In this document: positions 16,578 to 26,047 of the stretch, in pieces
Layout of the letters: every line of letters starts with the position of its first letter
Numbering within the stretch: the stretch's first letter is position 1
DNA from: Enterobacteriaceae bacterium UBA5654
Lineage (GTDB): Bacteria; Pseudomonadota; Gammaproteobacteria; Enterobacterales; Enterobacteriaceae
Direction: 5' to 3'
Length of the DNA stretch: 64,000 nucleotides
Assembly: GCA_002421005.1 (NCBI GenBank)
Contig: DIJC01000014.1
Location: 398,026-462,025 of the forward strand
Notes under the pieces: generated by a model
Told to the model about the DNA's origin: nothing
The model's input: the letters and a program-made list of their open reading frames with translations, nothing else
Database searches by the model: none
Made by a program: the position numbers and the translations under genes

Positions 16578-17495
16578 ATGGAGTTACTGTTTTTGGGAAC
16601 GTCTGCGGGTGTGCCGACCCGCACGCGTAATATGACGTCGATTTTACTGAATTTGCAACAGCCAACCTTATCCGCAAGCTGGCTTTTTGACTGCGGCGAA
16701 GGCACGCAGCATCAGTTACTTAAAACCAGCTATCATCCCGGCAAGCTGGATAAAATCTTTATTACCCATCTGCATGGCGATCATCTTTTTGGTCTGCCGG
16801 GATTGCTGTGCAGCCGCTCAATGCAGGGAAATCCCCAGCCGCTGACGATTTACGGACCAAAAGGGGTGCGCGAATTTGTCGAGGTGGCGCTGCGGCTGAG
16901 CGGCTCATGGACGGATTACCCGCTCACCATTGAGGAAATCAGCGCGGGCGAAGTCTTCCGCAATCAACATTATATCGTTACCGCCTGGCCACTGAATCAT
17001 CCGGTGGAGTGTTACGGCTACCGCATTGAAGAGCAGGATAAACCCGGTGCGCTGAACGCCGCCGCGCTTGCCGCAGCGGGCGTCCCCGCAGGACCGCTTT
17101 ACCAGAAACTCAAACAGGGGCTGACCGTCGAACTGGACGATGGCCGTACCCTCAATGGCAGCGACTACCTGGCCGCCGCAACGCCGGGTAAAAAACTGGC
17201 GATTTTTGGCGATACCGCCCCCTGCCCCGCCGCGCTGGAACTGGCGCGCGGCGTAGATGTGATGGTGCATGAAACCACCCTGGAGCACGCGATGGCGGAG
17301 AAAGCCAACAGCCGTGGACACTCCTCAACGGTGCAGACGGCGGAGCTGGCGAAGCAGGCGGGCGTGGGCAGGCTCATTGTGACGCACGTCAGCTCCCGCT
17401 ACGATGAAGCAGGCTGCGCGCAGCTGCTGGAAGAGTGCCGCCGCCATTTTGCTGCCACCGAACTGGCAGCGGATCTTGCGACGATCGCGGTTTAA
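16578..17495 (+). CDS. rbn: ribonuclease BN/Z (tRNA 3'-processing)
   Basis: The 305-residue metallo-beta-lactamase-fold nuclease carries the zinc motif THLHGDH (His64, His66, Asp68, His69), with further ligands in IFGDTAPC and VTHVSSR. It processes tRNA 3' ends and has exo- and endonuclease activity; in E. coli it was named ElaC, RNase Z or RNase BN. Length equals E. coli. A purine-rich AGGAAAAGAAAGT precedes the start at 16578. cheV follows after 81 bases but has its own FliA-type promoter. Confidence 0.96.
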   Translation: MELLFLGTSAGVPTRTRNMTSILLNLQQPTLSASWLFDCGEGTQHQLLKTSYHPGKLDKIFITHLHGDHLFGLPGLLCSRSMQGNPQPLTIYGPKGVREFVEVALRLSGSWTDYPLTIEEISAGEVFRNQHYIVTAWPLNHPVECYGYRIEEQDKPGALNAAALAAAGVPAGPLYQKLKQGLTVELDDGRTLNGSDYLAAATPGKKLAIFGDTAPCPAALELARGVDVMVHETTLEHAMAEKANSRGHSSTVQTAELAKQAGVGRLIVTHVSSRYDEAGCAQLLEECRRHFAATELAADLATIAV

Positions 17496-17506
17496 GCGTC
17501 CTGCCC

Positions 17507-17533
17507 TCTATTTTTTCGTTAAGGTGCCGATAA
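17507..17533 (+). promoter_or_regulatory. sigma-28 (FliA) promoter of cheV
   Basis: An exact FliA -10 element GCCGATAA (17526-17533) lies eleven bases after TCTATTTT, which matches the -35 consensus TAAAGTTT at five of eight positions. The 11-base spacing is canonical. Transcription would begin near 17540, about 37 bases before cheV. This fits cheV as a late flagellar (class 3) gene. Confidence 0.85.
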
Positions 17534-17576
17534 CCCTGTAATACGGTTTCGCGTTTCCTTACCTCCTGAGGGCTTT

Positions 17577-18581
17577 ATGGACACTTTTCAGAAAGACATT
17601 GATGACAGGGCGAATCTCACCCTGTCTAACCGCTTTGAACTTTTGCTGTTTCGCCTCGGCGAGTCTGCCCATGACGAGAAATCCGAACTGTTCGGGATTA
17701 ACGTCTTTAAGCTGCGCGAAATCGTGCCCATGCCCACCTTTACCCGCCCGGCCGGGATCAAGCCGCCGCTGCTGGGGATGGTAAATATTCGCGATCAAAT
17801 TATCCCGGTTATCGATCTTCCCGCCGTCGCCGGCTGCAAACCGGCAACCGGGCTGAATATTCTGCTGATCACCGAATATGCCCGCAGCGTGCAGGCGTTT
17901 GCCGTGGAGTCGGTGGAAAATATTATTCGCCTCGACTGGACGCAGATCCACACCGCAGAAAAAGCCATTAACGGGCAGTACATCACCAGCATCGCCTGCC
18001 TGGACGAAGATAAAAACAGCAATAATCTCGCGCTGGTCATCGACGTTGAACAAATTCTGTATGACATTGTTCCGGCGGAGCACGATCTGCACGCCACCAA
18101 TCTGCAAACGCAGAAATTTAAGGTCAAGCCCGGCTCGACGGCGATTGTGGCAGAGGATTCGAAAGTGGCCCGCATGATGCTGGAAAAAGCGCTTCAGGCG
18201 ATGGAAATCCCGGCGCAGCTGCATATCACCGGTAAAGAAGCGTGGGAGAAAATCGAGCGGCTGGCGGAAGAAGCGCGCGCGGAGGGCGTGCCGGTCACCG
18301 ATAAAATCTCCATGGTGCTGACTGACCTGGAGATGCCGGAGATGGACGGATTCACCCTCACCCGCAAAATCAAAACCGACGAGCGGTTAAAACATATTCC
18401 GGTGGTGATCCACTCGTCGCTGTCAGGAAATGCTAACGAAGACCATATCCGCAAAGTGCAGGCGGACGGCTACGTTGCCAAGTTTGAAATTAACGAGCTG
18501 TCGTCGGTGATCCAGGAGGTGCTGGATCGCGCGGCGCAGAAAGGCAGCGGACCGCTGATTAGCCGCAGACAAAGCGCCTGA
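17577..18581 (+). CDS. cheV: chemotaxis coupling protein CheV
   Basis: The 334-residue protein joins an N-terminal CheW-like domain (about 25-165, with GMVNIRDQIIPVIDLP) to a C-terminal response-regulator receiver domain (about 175-320). The phospho-acceptor is Asp250 in VLTDLEMPEMDGF, with the acidic pocket at AEDS and the conserved lysine in GYVAKFE. CheV couples chemoreceptors to CheA and tunes signalling by phosphorylation. E. coli K-12 lacks it, while Salmonella has it at this same site. Its presence and FliA-type promoter imply a motile, chemotactic organism. A bidirectional terminator follows. Confidence 0.96.
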   Translation: MDTFQKDIDDRANLTLSNRFELLLFRLGESAHDEKSELFGINVFKLREIVPMPTFTRPAGIKPPLLGMVNIRDQIIPVIDLPAVAGCKPATGLNILLITEYARSVQAFAVESVENIIRLDWTQIHTAEKAINGQYITSIACLDEDKNSNNLALVIDVEQILYDIVPAEHDLHATNLQTQKFKVKPGSTAIVAEDSKVARMMLEKALQAMEIPAQLHITGKEAWEKIERLAEEARAEGVPVTDKISMVLTDLEMPEMDGFTLTRKIKTDERLKHIPVVIHSSLSGNANEDHIRKVQADGYVAKFEINELSSVIQEVLDRAAQKGSGPLISRRQSA

Positions 18582-18633
18582 GGTGAACGGGGTGCCAGAG
18601 GGTCAGGCGTCCCACTTTTGCGAAATGAAAGAT

Positions 18634-18663
18634 AAAAGCCGCTGACAAGTCAGCGGCTTTTTA
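18634..18663. terminator. bidirectional terminator between cheV and nuoN
   Basis: A twelve-base-pair stem AAAAGCCGCTGA/TCAGCGGCTTTT with a four-base loop (CAAG) has an A-run on one side and a T-run on the other. It can end cheV on the plus strand and the nuo operon on the minus strand. Confidence 0.95.
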
Positions 18664-18669
18664 TATCAA

Positions 18670-20127
18670 TTACAGCAGCGGCAACGCGCGCTGTACGATG
18701 CTAATCAGCGGCTGCGGCCAGACGCCGAGCACCAGCACCAGCAGAGCGGAGATCAGTACCACAATCCCGCCCGCGCTGTAGGCCCAGTTAGACGGGGCAT
18801 CGCGGTTAAGCTGCTGCGGAGCGTTCAGGTACAGGCTCACGGCTACACGCAGGTAGTAGTAGAGACCAATCGCGGAACCCACTACCACCGCGCCGACCAG
18901 CCACCACAGATTGGCCTGGACGCCGACAGCCAGCACGTAGAATTTGCCGATAAAGCCCAGGGTCATCGGAATACCCGCCAGCGACAGCATCATCACCGTC
19001 ATCACCGCAGCAAGGATCGGGCGATGCCAGAACAGACCACGGTAGGAGAACAGCGAATCAGCATCCGGGCCACGATACGGGCTGGACATCAGGCTGACCA
19101 CGCCGAACGCGCCGAGGCTGCTGAACAGGTAGCCTGCCAGATAAACGCCCACCGCTTCCATCGACATTTCGCCGCTTTGCAGAGCAATCAGCGCCACCAG
19201 CAGATAGCCGAGGTGTGAGATGGACGAGTAACCGAGCAGACGCTTGATGTTGGTCTGGCTCAGCGCCATCAGGTTACCGAAGATAATGGAGGCGAAGGCA
19301 ATAATGCCCAGCACTACGCGCACCGCTTCGCTATCACCCACCGGAGCGTAGAGGAACAGACGCATCACCACGCCAAAGATGGCGATTTTGCTGGCGGTGG
19401 CCAGGAAGGTGGAAACCGGCGCAGGCGCGCCCTGATACACATCCGGGGTCCACAGGTGGAACGGCACCAGTGAGAGTTTGAAGCCAAGACCCACGATCAT
19501 CAGCCCCAGACCCGCCATCAGCAGCGGTTCGTGCAGCATCCCGTCACCCAGGCTCTTACCGATCGCCAGGAATGACAGGTTGCCAGTCTGCGCATACACC
19601 AGCGCCATACCGAACAGCAGGAATGAAGAAGCTGCGGCAGACAGAATGGTGTATTTGATGCTGGCTTCCAGCGAGCGTTTTTGCCGGTAGGCATAGCCCA
19701 CCAGACCAAACAGCGGCAGGGAAATCAGCTCAATACCGAGGAACAGCGCGGCCATGTGGTTAGCGTTGGCCAGCAGAATCCCACCCAACGCGGCAATCAG
19801 TACCAGCAGGTAGAACTCTTCCTGGTTATCGTTTAAGCCCTCAAGCCACGGATAGGCAAACGTACAGGTGGCGAGGCTCGCCAGCAGGACCAGTCCGGTA
19901 TAAAACATCGCGTAGCCATCAACGCGCATCAGCGGCGTGACGTCCATGCTACCCGCCTGGCCAACAAACCAGAGCGAAACTAACGCGGCATTCAGCCCAA
20001 TGACCGACAGCGTGGCATTAAGAAAATGATTGCGTCGCCACGCAATGGAGAGCATCACGACCACCACCGTCAGACCGACGATTAGCAGCGGTAGCAGCGC
20101 AATCAGGTGTTGTGGAGTTATTGTCAT
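18670..20127 (-). CDS. nuoN: NADH-quinone oxidoreductase subunit N
   Basis: The 485-residue, about 14-helix membrane subunit is one of three antiporter-like proton channels of respiratory complex I. Conserved helices include the LGIELISLPLFGLVGYAYR region with the key Glu and the downstream lysine-bearing helices. It equals E. coli NuoN in length. It is the last gene of the nuo operon, six bases after nuoM, and is closed by the shared terminator. Confidence 0.98.
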   Translation of the reverse strand: MTITPQHLIALLPLLIVGLTVVVVMLSIAWRRNHFLNATLSVIGLNAALVSLWFVGQAGSMDVTPLMRVDGYAMFYTGLVLLASLATCTFAYPWLEGLNDNQEEFYLLVLIAALGGILLANANHMAALFLGIELISLPLFGLVGYAYRQKRSLEASIKYTILSAAASSFLLFGMALVYAQTGNLSFLAIGKSLGDGMLHEPLLMAGLGLMIVGLGFKLSLVPFHLWTPDVYQGAPAPVSTFLATASKIAIFGVVMRLFLYAPVGDSEAVRVVLGIIAFASIIFGNLMALSQTNIKRLLGYSSISHLGYLLVALIALQSGEMSMEAVGVYLAGYLFSSLGAFGVVSLMSSPYRGPDADSLFSYRGLFWHRPILAAVMTVMMLSLAGIPMTLGFIGKFYVLAVGVQANLWWLVGAVVVGSAIGLYYYLRVAVSLYLNAPQQLNRDAPSNWAYSAGGIVVLISALLVLVLGVWPQPLISIVQRALPLL

Positions 20128-20133
20128 GGCGAT

Positions 20134-21663
20134 TTACGGCCTTGTAGTAGAAACAGAATTAACAAACCACTGCTGGATGTTGCTCATCGCAGAATGCGAG
20201 GTATCCAGAATCGGCTGAGGCCAGAAGCCCAGCAGTACCAGCAGCACAACCAGAAGCAGAATGATAAACAGCTCGCGCAGCGACATTCCCGGCAGCTCCT
20301 GGGCGGCGATTTCGCTTTTCGCTTTACCGAAGTAAGCGCGATGCAGCATTGCCAGCGAGTAAACGGAGGCAAACACCAGACCAAAAGTGGAAATCACGGT
20401 GATCAGCGGCACCACTTTGAAGCTGCCGAACAGGATCATAAATTCGCCAACGAAGTTACCGGTGCCCGGCATCCCCAGCGTAGCCACAGCGAAAAACAGC
20501 GACATCGCCGGAAGCCATTTAATTTTGCTCCACAGGCCACCCATCATGCGCATATCGCGGGTATGCAGACGTTCGTAAAGCTGACCGCAGATGATAAACA
20601 TCCCGGCCGCCGAGAGGCCGTGGGCAATCATCTGGATCACCGCGCCCTGGTAAGCCAGCTGGCTACCGGTGTAAATCGCGATCAGTACGAAACCCATGTG
20701 CGACACGGAGGTGTAAGCAATCAGACGTTTGATATCGGTCTGGGCAAATGCCATCCACGCGCCGTAGAAAATGCCGATCACCCCAAGCCACATGGCGATG
20801 GGCGCGAATTCAGCGGAAGCGTTCGGGAACAGCGGCAGAGAGAAGCGCAGCAGGCCATAAGCCGCTGTTTTCAGCAGAATCCCTGCAAGGTCCACGGACC
20901 CCGCAGTCGGTGCCTGGGAGTGCGCATCCGGCAGCCAGCCGTGTAGCGGAACGACCGGCATTTTCACCGCAAACGCGATGAAGAAGCCCAGCATCAGCAG
21001 GTATTCCACACCGTGCGACATCGGCGTTTTCAGCAGCGCTTCGTAGTTGAAGGTCCAGACGCCGGTCGCGCTGTAGTGCACAAACACCAGCGCCAGAATC
21101 GCAATCAGCATCACCAGACCGCTTGCCTGGGTATAAATAAAGAATTTGGTGGCCGCAGAAATACGCGTCTTCCCGTCAGAGGCTTTATGGCCCCAGAGTG
21201 CAATCAGGAAGTACATCGGCACCAGCATCATCTCCCAGAAGAAGAAGAACAGGAACATGTCGATAGCAAGGAACACGCCGATGACGCCGCCCAGGATCCA
21301 CATCAGGTTGAGGTGGAAGAAGCCCTGGTATTTTTCGATTTCACGCCATGAGCAGAGCACCGCCAGCACGCCGAGCAGACCGGTAAGCGTCACCATCAGC
21401 AGCGACAGGCCGTCTATCGCCAGATGGATGCTGATCCCAAAACGTGGGATCCACGGCAGCATGAATTCTGACTGCCACTGCGGCAAACCGGCGGCCTGCG
21501 TCAGAGAGTAGCCGCCCTGCAACCAGAGTTGCAGAGAGAGCAAAAACGTCAGTCCCATGGTGATCAGCGCGATCCAGCGCGGCATCTTCACGCCGAAGCG
21601 TTCGGTCTGCCAGCACAGGAAGCCGCCGATAAAGGGGATTAGTATTAGCCAGGGTAGTAACAT
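20134..21663 (-). CDS. nuoM: NADH-quinone oxidoreductase subunit M
   Basis: The 509-residue membrane subunit is the middle antiporter-like proton channel of complex I. It contains FFFWEMMLVPMYFLIALWG with the conserved Glu, and the hydrophilic-lysine helix around FAVKMPVVPLHGWLPDAH. The length matches E. coli NuoM. It is separated from nuoL by 146 bases, one of the larger gaps inside the operon, which contains a hairpin. Confidence 0.98.
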   Translation of the reverse strand: MLLPWLILIPFIGGFLCWQTERFGVKMPRWIALITMGLTFLLSLQLWLQGGYSLTQAAGLPQWQSEFMLPWIPRFGISIHLAIDGLSLLMVTLTGLLGVLAVLCSWREIEKYQGFFHLNLMWILGGVIGVFLAIDMFLFFFFWEMMLVPMYFLIALWGHKASDGKTRISAATKFFIYTQASGLVMLIAILALVFVHYSATGVWTFNYEALLKTPMSHGVEYLLMLGFFIAFAVKMPVVPLHGWLPDAHSQAPTAGSVDLAGILLKTAAYGLLRFSLPLFPNASAEFAPIAMWLGVIGIFYGAWMAFAQTDIKRLIAYTSVSHMGFVLIAIYTGSQLAYQGAVIQMIAHGLSAAGMFIICGQLYERLHTRDMRMMGGLWSKIKWLPAMSLFFAVATLGMPGTGNFVGEFMILFGSFKVVPLITVISTFGLVFASVYSLAMLHRAYFGKAKSEIAAQELPGMSLRELFIILLLVVLLVLLGFWPQPILDTSHSAMSNIQQWFVNSVSTTRP

Positions 21664-21767
21664 GGCGATATTTGTTCCTTGTTTAAGTCCGGCTCAGGCG
21701 ATCTGAATGATGATAGCGCCTGTCCTTATGGACCTGATTTTCAACGAATTCTCACAAAATGCACTTT

Positions 21768-21803
21768 GGCGTTCGCGGCCATGAACTGCGCCTGACGAAC
21801 GCC
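21768..21803. other. hairpin in nuoL-nuoM spacer
   Basis: Perfect eight-base arms GGCGTTCG (21768-21775) and CGAACGCC (21796-21803) enclose a 20-base loop in the spacer between nuoL and nuoM. No T-run follows, so it is more likely an RNA stability or processing element than a terminator. Confidence 0.6.
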
Positions 21804-21809
21804 TGAGAC

Positions 21810-23651
21810 TCAACGCAATACCATCAGCAGAGCCAGTACCACTACCGCGCCAATGCTCATCGACGCTACGTACCAGCGCAGGTAGCCGTTTTCGCTGAAC
21901 AGCAGCCCTTTACCCGCAAAGCGCGACAGAATCGCCGGAATGTTCATCAACGCATTCAGCGGATCGCGGCGGATAAGCCACGCCACGCCGAGGAACGGCT
22001 TGACGAAGATTTTGTCGTACAGCCAGTCGAAGCCCCAGGCGTTATACCACCAGGTGCCCAGCAGACGGCCCGGCGCGCTGTTGGCAATGGACGTGACCAG
22101 CGTACGTTTACCCAGCCACAGCCAGGCGGCGATCAGGATGCCCGCAATCGCCACCACGCCAGAGGTAATTTCCAGCGTCAGGATATGACCGTGGTCCATT
22201 TCGCGGGTTGCTGGCAGCACGTTCTGCAACGGCGGCACGATCAGCGCGCCCACAAAAGTGGAGAGGATCATCAGCACAATCAGCGGCAGGTGATGTGTGA
22301 TGCCCTTCCCTGCGTGAGCGTGGATTTGCTCTTTGCCGTGGAAGACAATGAAAATCATGCGGAACGTGTAGAGCGACGTCATAAACGCCCCGACCAGCCC
22401 GGCAATCATCAGGTTAAGATGACCGTTAGCCATCGCGCCTGCCAGAATTTCATCCTTACTGAAGAAGCCTGCGGTCACCAGCGGGAGCGCCGACAGCGCC
22501 GCGCCGCCAATGAGGAAGCTTACGTACACCAGCGGAATCGACTTGCGCAGGCCGCCCATTTTAAAGATGTTTTGCTCATGGTGGCAGGCCAGGATCACCG
22601 AACCGGACGCCAGGAACAGCAGCGCTTTAAAGAACGCATGGGTCATCAGGTGAAAAATGGCTGCGTCCCACGCCTGTACGCCCAGCGCCAGGAACATGTA
22701 ACCAATCTGACTCATGGTGGAATAAGCGAGAACGCGTTTGATATCGGTTTGCACCAGCGCGGCAAAACCGGCCATGACCAGCGTGACCGCGCCCACAATG
22801 CCAACCAGATGCAGAATTTCCGGGGTCATCAGGAACAGGCCGTGGGTACGGGCAATCAGGTAAACCCCTGCCGTTACCATGGTCGCGGCGTGGATCAGCG
22901 CGGAAACCGGGGTCGGACCTGCCATCGCGTCGGCAAGCCAGGTCTGCAACGGTAGCTGCGCCGATTTACCGACCGCGCCGCCCAACAGCATCAGGGTTGC
23001 CCATTGCAGCGTCGTGCTGCCGGTAGCAAAGTGCTGCGGAGCCAGCTCCACCATTTCACGGAAGTTCAGGGTGCCCAGTTCGTTATAAAGAATGAACAGT
23101 GCAAAGGCGAGAAACACGTCGCCGACGCGGGTCACCACAAACGCTTTCATCGCCGCTGCGCCATTCTTCGGATCGGTGTAGTAGAACCCGATCAGCAGAT
23201 AGGAGCACAGGCCCACGCCTTCCCAGCCGAGATACATCAGCAGCAAGTTGTCGGAGAGCACCAGAATCACCATGCTGGCGATAAACAGGTTGGTATAAGC
23301 GAAGAAGCGGGAATAGCCCTCTTCACCGCGCATATACCACGAGGCGAACATGTGGATCAGAAAACCGACGCCGGTCACTACCGACAGCATGGTCAGTGAC
23401 AGGCCATCCAGCACCAGGTTAAAGCCGATGTTGAAATTACCAACCGACATCCACGTCCACAGCGGCTGGCTGAACGGCGTGCGGTCGCCGTTGAGAAATT
23501 CAACGCCAACAAACGCCGTGACCAGTGCAGCAAGTCCAATGGAGCCAACGCCGACGATAGCGGAAAGATTCTCCGACCAGCGGCCGCGCGAGAAGGCCAG
23601 TAATAAGAAGCCAATCAATGGCAGAATAATGGTTAAGGCAAGCATGTTCAT
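21810..23651 (-). CDS. nuoL: NADH-quinone oxidoreductase subunit L
   Basis: The 613-residue distal proton-pumping subunit of complex I carries the antiporter-like core (LMYLGWEGVGLCSYLLIGF, SAQLPLQTWLADAMAGPTPV) plus the long C-terminal lateral helix seen in all NuoL proteins. The length equals E. coli NuoL. It overlaps nuoK by four bases, giving tight coupling to the JK pair. Confidence 0.98.
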   Translation of the reverse strand: MNMLALTIILPLIGFLLLAFSRGRWSENLSAIVGVGSIGLAALVTAFVGVEFLNGDRTPFSQPLWTWMSVGNFNIGFNLVLDGLSLTMLSVVTGVGFLIHMFASWYMRGEEGYSRFFAYTNLFIASMVILVLSDNLLLMYLGWEGVGLCSYLLIGFYYTDPKNGAAAMKAFVVTRVGDVFLAFALFILYNELGTLNFREMVELAPQHFATGSTTLQWATLMLLGGAVGKSAQLPLQTWLADAMAGPTPVSALIHAATMVTAGVYLIARTHGLFLMTPEILHLVGIVGAVTLVMAGFAALVQTDIKRVLAYSTMSQIGYMFLALGVQAWDAAIFHLMTHAFFKALLFLASGSVILACHHEQNIFKMGGLRKSIPLVYVSFLIGGAALSALPLVTAGFFSKDEILAGAMANGHLNLMIAGLVGAFMTSLYTFRMIFIVFHGKEQIHAHAGKGITHHLPLIVLMILSTFVGALIVPPLQNVLPATREMDHGHILTLEITSGVVAIAGILIAAWLWLGKRTLVTSIANSAPGRLLGTWWYNAWGFDWLYDKIFVKPFLGVAWLIRRDPLNALMNIPAILSRFAGKGLLFSENGYLRWYVASMSIGAVVVLALLMVLR

Positions 23652-23950
23652 CCACGCAACTCACTTACTGAATCGATGTTCAGATTCTGGCGACGACGAT
23701 GGAGCTGCAACAGCAGCGCCAGGCCGATACTCGCCTCAGCAGCCGCAAGGCTGATAGCGAGAATGTACATCACCTGACCATCGGTCTGGCCCCAGTAGCT
23801 TCCGGCAACCACAAAGGCCAGCGCGGAGGCGTTAATCATGATCTCCAGCCCAATCAGCATAAACAGCAGATTGCGGCGGATCACCACCCCGGTCAGACCG
23901 AGGACAAACAGAATGGCTGCGAGGATCAGTCCATGTTGTAAGGGGATCAT
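23648..23950 (-). CDS. nuoK: NADH-quinone oxidoreductase subunit K
   Basis: The 100-residue, three-helix membrane subunit (ND4L homologue) has the conserved glutamates in MLIGLEIMINASAL and the AAAEASIGLALLL helix that form part of the proton path. It overlaps both nuoJ and nuoL by four bases. Length equals E. coli NuoK. Confidence 0.98.
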   Translation of the reverse strand: MIPLQHGLILAAILFVLGLTGVVIRRNLLFMLIGLEIMINASALAFVVAGSYWGQTDGQVMYILAISLAAAEASIGLALLLQLHRRRQNLNIDSVSELRG

Positions 23951-24501
23951 GCGTGCTCCTCCGTTTTTCTTTTCGCGCTGTCGTTCGGACGGTTGCTCAG
24001 CACCTCACCGGCGCGATCTTCACGCCCAACGTGGAAGGCAACGACCAGTCCTGCCAGCAGCAGCATGGATGCCAGCTCCACCGCCAGTACATACGGCCCA
24101 AACAGCGTGATCCCGACGGCTTTCGCGCTGATAGCCGCACCTTCAATGCCCTGATCGTTAACGCCAAGAATGGCGTAAATCACCACCACCAGCAGCACCG
24201 CCGAAACCACCGCCGGTCCCAGCCAGATTTGCGGCTTCAGCCATTGACGTTCCTGTTCGATTTCCGAACCGCCCAGGTTGAGCATCATCACCACAAACAC
24301 GAACAGCACCATGATTGCGCCTGCGTAAACGATGATTTCCAGCGCCCCGGCGAAGTATGCGCCCAGCGAGAAAAACACCCCGGCAATCGCCAGCAGCGAC
24401 ACAATCAGATACAGCAGTGCGTGGATCGGATTGGTGTGCGTAATCACCCTGAAGGTAGTCAGGATGGCGATAAGGCCACAGATATAAAAAGCGAACTCCA
24501 T
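23947..24501 (-). CDS. nuoJ: NADH-quinone oxidoreductase subunit J
   Basis: The 184-residue, five-helix membrane subunit (ND6 homologue) contains the ALEIIVYAGAIMVLFVFVVM helix, where conformational coupling in complex I is thought to occur. The C-terminal soluble tail is of normal enteric length. It overlaps nuoK by four bases and lies eleven bases after nuoI. Confidence 0.97.
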   Translation of the reverse strand: MEFAFYICGLIAILTTFRVITHTNPIHALLYLIVSLLAIAGVFFSLGAYFAGALEIIVYAGAIMVLFVFVVMMLNLGGSEIEQERQWLKPQIWLGPAVVSAVLLVVVIYAILGVNDQGIEGAAISAKAVGITLFGPYVLAVELASMLLLAGLVVAFHVGREDRAGEVLSNRPNDSAKRKTEEHA

Positions 24502-24512
24502 TGCCCCTCTCC

Positions 24513-25055
24513 TTACGGTAACAGGCTCTTGACGTCGACAGGCTTGGCTTCGTTTTCCGCTTCGCCCTTATCTTTGCCGTCGATTGCCATACCTGCCATC
24601 CGGTAGAAATTGTATTCCGGGTATTTGCCCGGACCGGAAATCAGCAGATCCTCTTTTTCGTACACCAGATCCTGACGCTTATACTCGCCCAGTTCGAAGT
24701 CCGGCGTTAACTGGATCGCCGTGGTCGGACAGGCTTCTTCACACAGACCGCAGAAAATGCAGCGTGAGAAGTTGATACGGAAAAACTCCGGGTACCAGCG
24801 GCCATCTTTGGTCTCCGCTTTTTGCAGAGAGATACAGCCTACCGGACAGGCTACCGCACACAGGTTACAGGCAACGCAACGCTCGGAACCGTCCGGGTCG
24901 CGCGTCAGCACAATGCGTCCACGGTAGCGAGGCGGCAGATAGACCGGCTCTTCCGGGTACATACGCGTTTCGCGTTTGGCGAAGGCGTGCAGGCCGATCA
25001 TCCAGATACTGCGAACCTGGGTGCCGAAGCCCACTAATAATTCTTTTAAGGTCAT
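24513..25055 (-). CDS. nuoI: NADH-quinone oxidoreductase subunit I
   Basis: The 180-residue ferredoxin-like subunit binds two [4Fe-4S] clusters (N6a, N6b) through CVACNLCAVACPVGC and CIFCGLCEEACPTTA. These pass electrons toward NuoB. It lies 14 bases after nuoH. Length equals E. coli NuoI. Confidence 0.98.
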   Translation of the reverse strand: MTLKELLVGFGTQVRSIWMIGLHAFAKRETRMYPEEPVYLPPRYRGRIVLTRDPDGSERCVACNLCAVACPVGCISLQKAETKDGRWYPEFFRINFSRCIFCGLCEEACPTTAIQLTPDFELGEYKRQDLVYEKEDLLISGPGKYPEYNFYRMAGMAIDGKDKGEAENEAKPVDVKSLLP

Positions 25056-25069
25056 GGTCTTTTCGCCCC

Positions 25070-26047
25070 TTATTGCGCCTGCCAGAGAATGACAGCCGCC
25101 GTTACCAGCAAGTTAATCAGCGTCAGCGGCAGGCAAATTTTCCAGCCGAAGGACATTACCTGGTCATAACGCGGACGCGGTAATGCAGCGCGGATCAAAA
25201 TGAACATCATCATGAAGAACGCGGTTTTGATGGCGAACCAGATGAATGGCGGTAAGAACGGACCCTGCCAGCCCCCGAAGAACAGGGTGACAATCATCGC
25301 CGACACGGTGACGATCCCGATGTATTCCCCCACGAAGAACAGACCGAATTTCATGCCGGAATATTCAATGTGGTAACCATCGGCCAGTTCCTGCTCGGCT
25401 TCCGGCTGGTCAAACGGATGGCGGTGACATACCGCCACGCCCGCAATGGCAAAGGTGATAAAACCAAAGAACTGCGGCACGATGTTCCACAGGCCCGCCT
25501 GGTTGTTGACGATGTCGGTCATATTAAATGAACCGGCCTGCGCCACCACGCCCATCAGCGACAGGCCGAGAAACACTTCGTAGCTCAGGGTCTGCGCAGA
25601 CGCACGCATTGCCCCCAGCAGCGAGTATTTGTTATTGCTCGACCAGCCTGCAAACAGCACCGCGTAAACCGCCAGCCCTGCCATCATCAGGAAGAACAGC
25701 ACCCCGATGTTCAGGTCTGCAACCACCCAGCTCGGGCTGACCGGCACAATGGCGAAGGACAGCAGCAGCGAGGTAAAGGCAATCATCGGTGCCAGGGTAA
25801 AGATGACGCGGTCCGTAAATTTCGGGATCCAGTCCTCTTTAAAGAACATCTTGATCATGTCGGCGACCAGCTGGAGCGAGCCGCCCCAGCCGACGCGGTT
25901 AGGTCCGTAACGGTTCTGGAACAGACCGAGCAGGCGACGTTCACCAAAGCTCATAAACGCGCCGCAGGTCACGACCACCAGCAGAATAACCACCGCTTTC
26001 AGGATGGTTAGCAGAACATCAATAACTTCCGGTGTTAACCAGCTCAT
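25070..26047 (-). CDS. nuoH: NADH-quinone oxidoreductase subunit H
   Basis: The 325-residue, eight-helix membrane subunit (ND1 homologue) forms the quinone-entry channel. The quinone-site loops FGERRLLGLFQNRYGPNRVG and RHPFDQPEAEQELADGYHIE, rich in conserved Glu and Arg, are intact. It overlaps nuoG by four bases. Confidence 0.98.
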   Translation of the reverse strand: MSWLTPEVIDVLLTILKAVVILLVVVTCGAFMSFGERRLLGLFQNRYGPNRVGWGGSLQLVADMIKMFFKEDWIPKFTDRVIFTLAPMIAFTSLLLSFAIVPVSPSWVVADLNIGVLFFLMMAGLAVYAVLFAGWSSNNKYSLLGAMRASAQTLSYEVFLGLSLMGVVAQAGSFNMTDIVNNQAGLWNIVPQFFGFITFAIAGVAVCHRHPFDQPEAEQELADGYHIEYSGMKFGLFFVGEYIGIVTVSAMIVTLFFGGWQGPFLPPFIWFAIKTAFFMMMFILIRAALPRPRYDQVMSFGWKICLPLTLINLLVTAAVILWQAQ

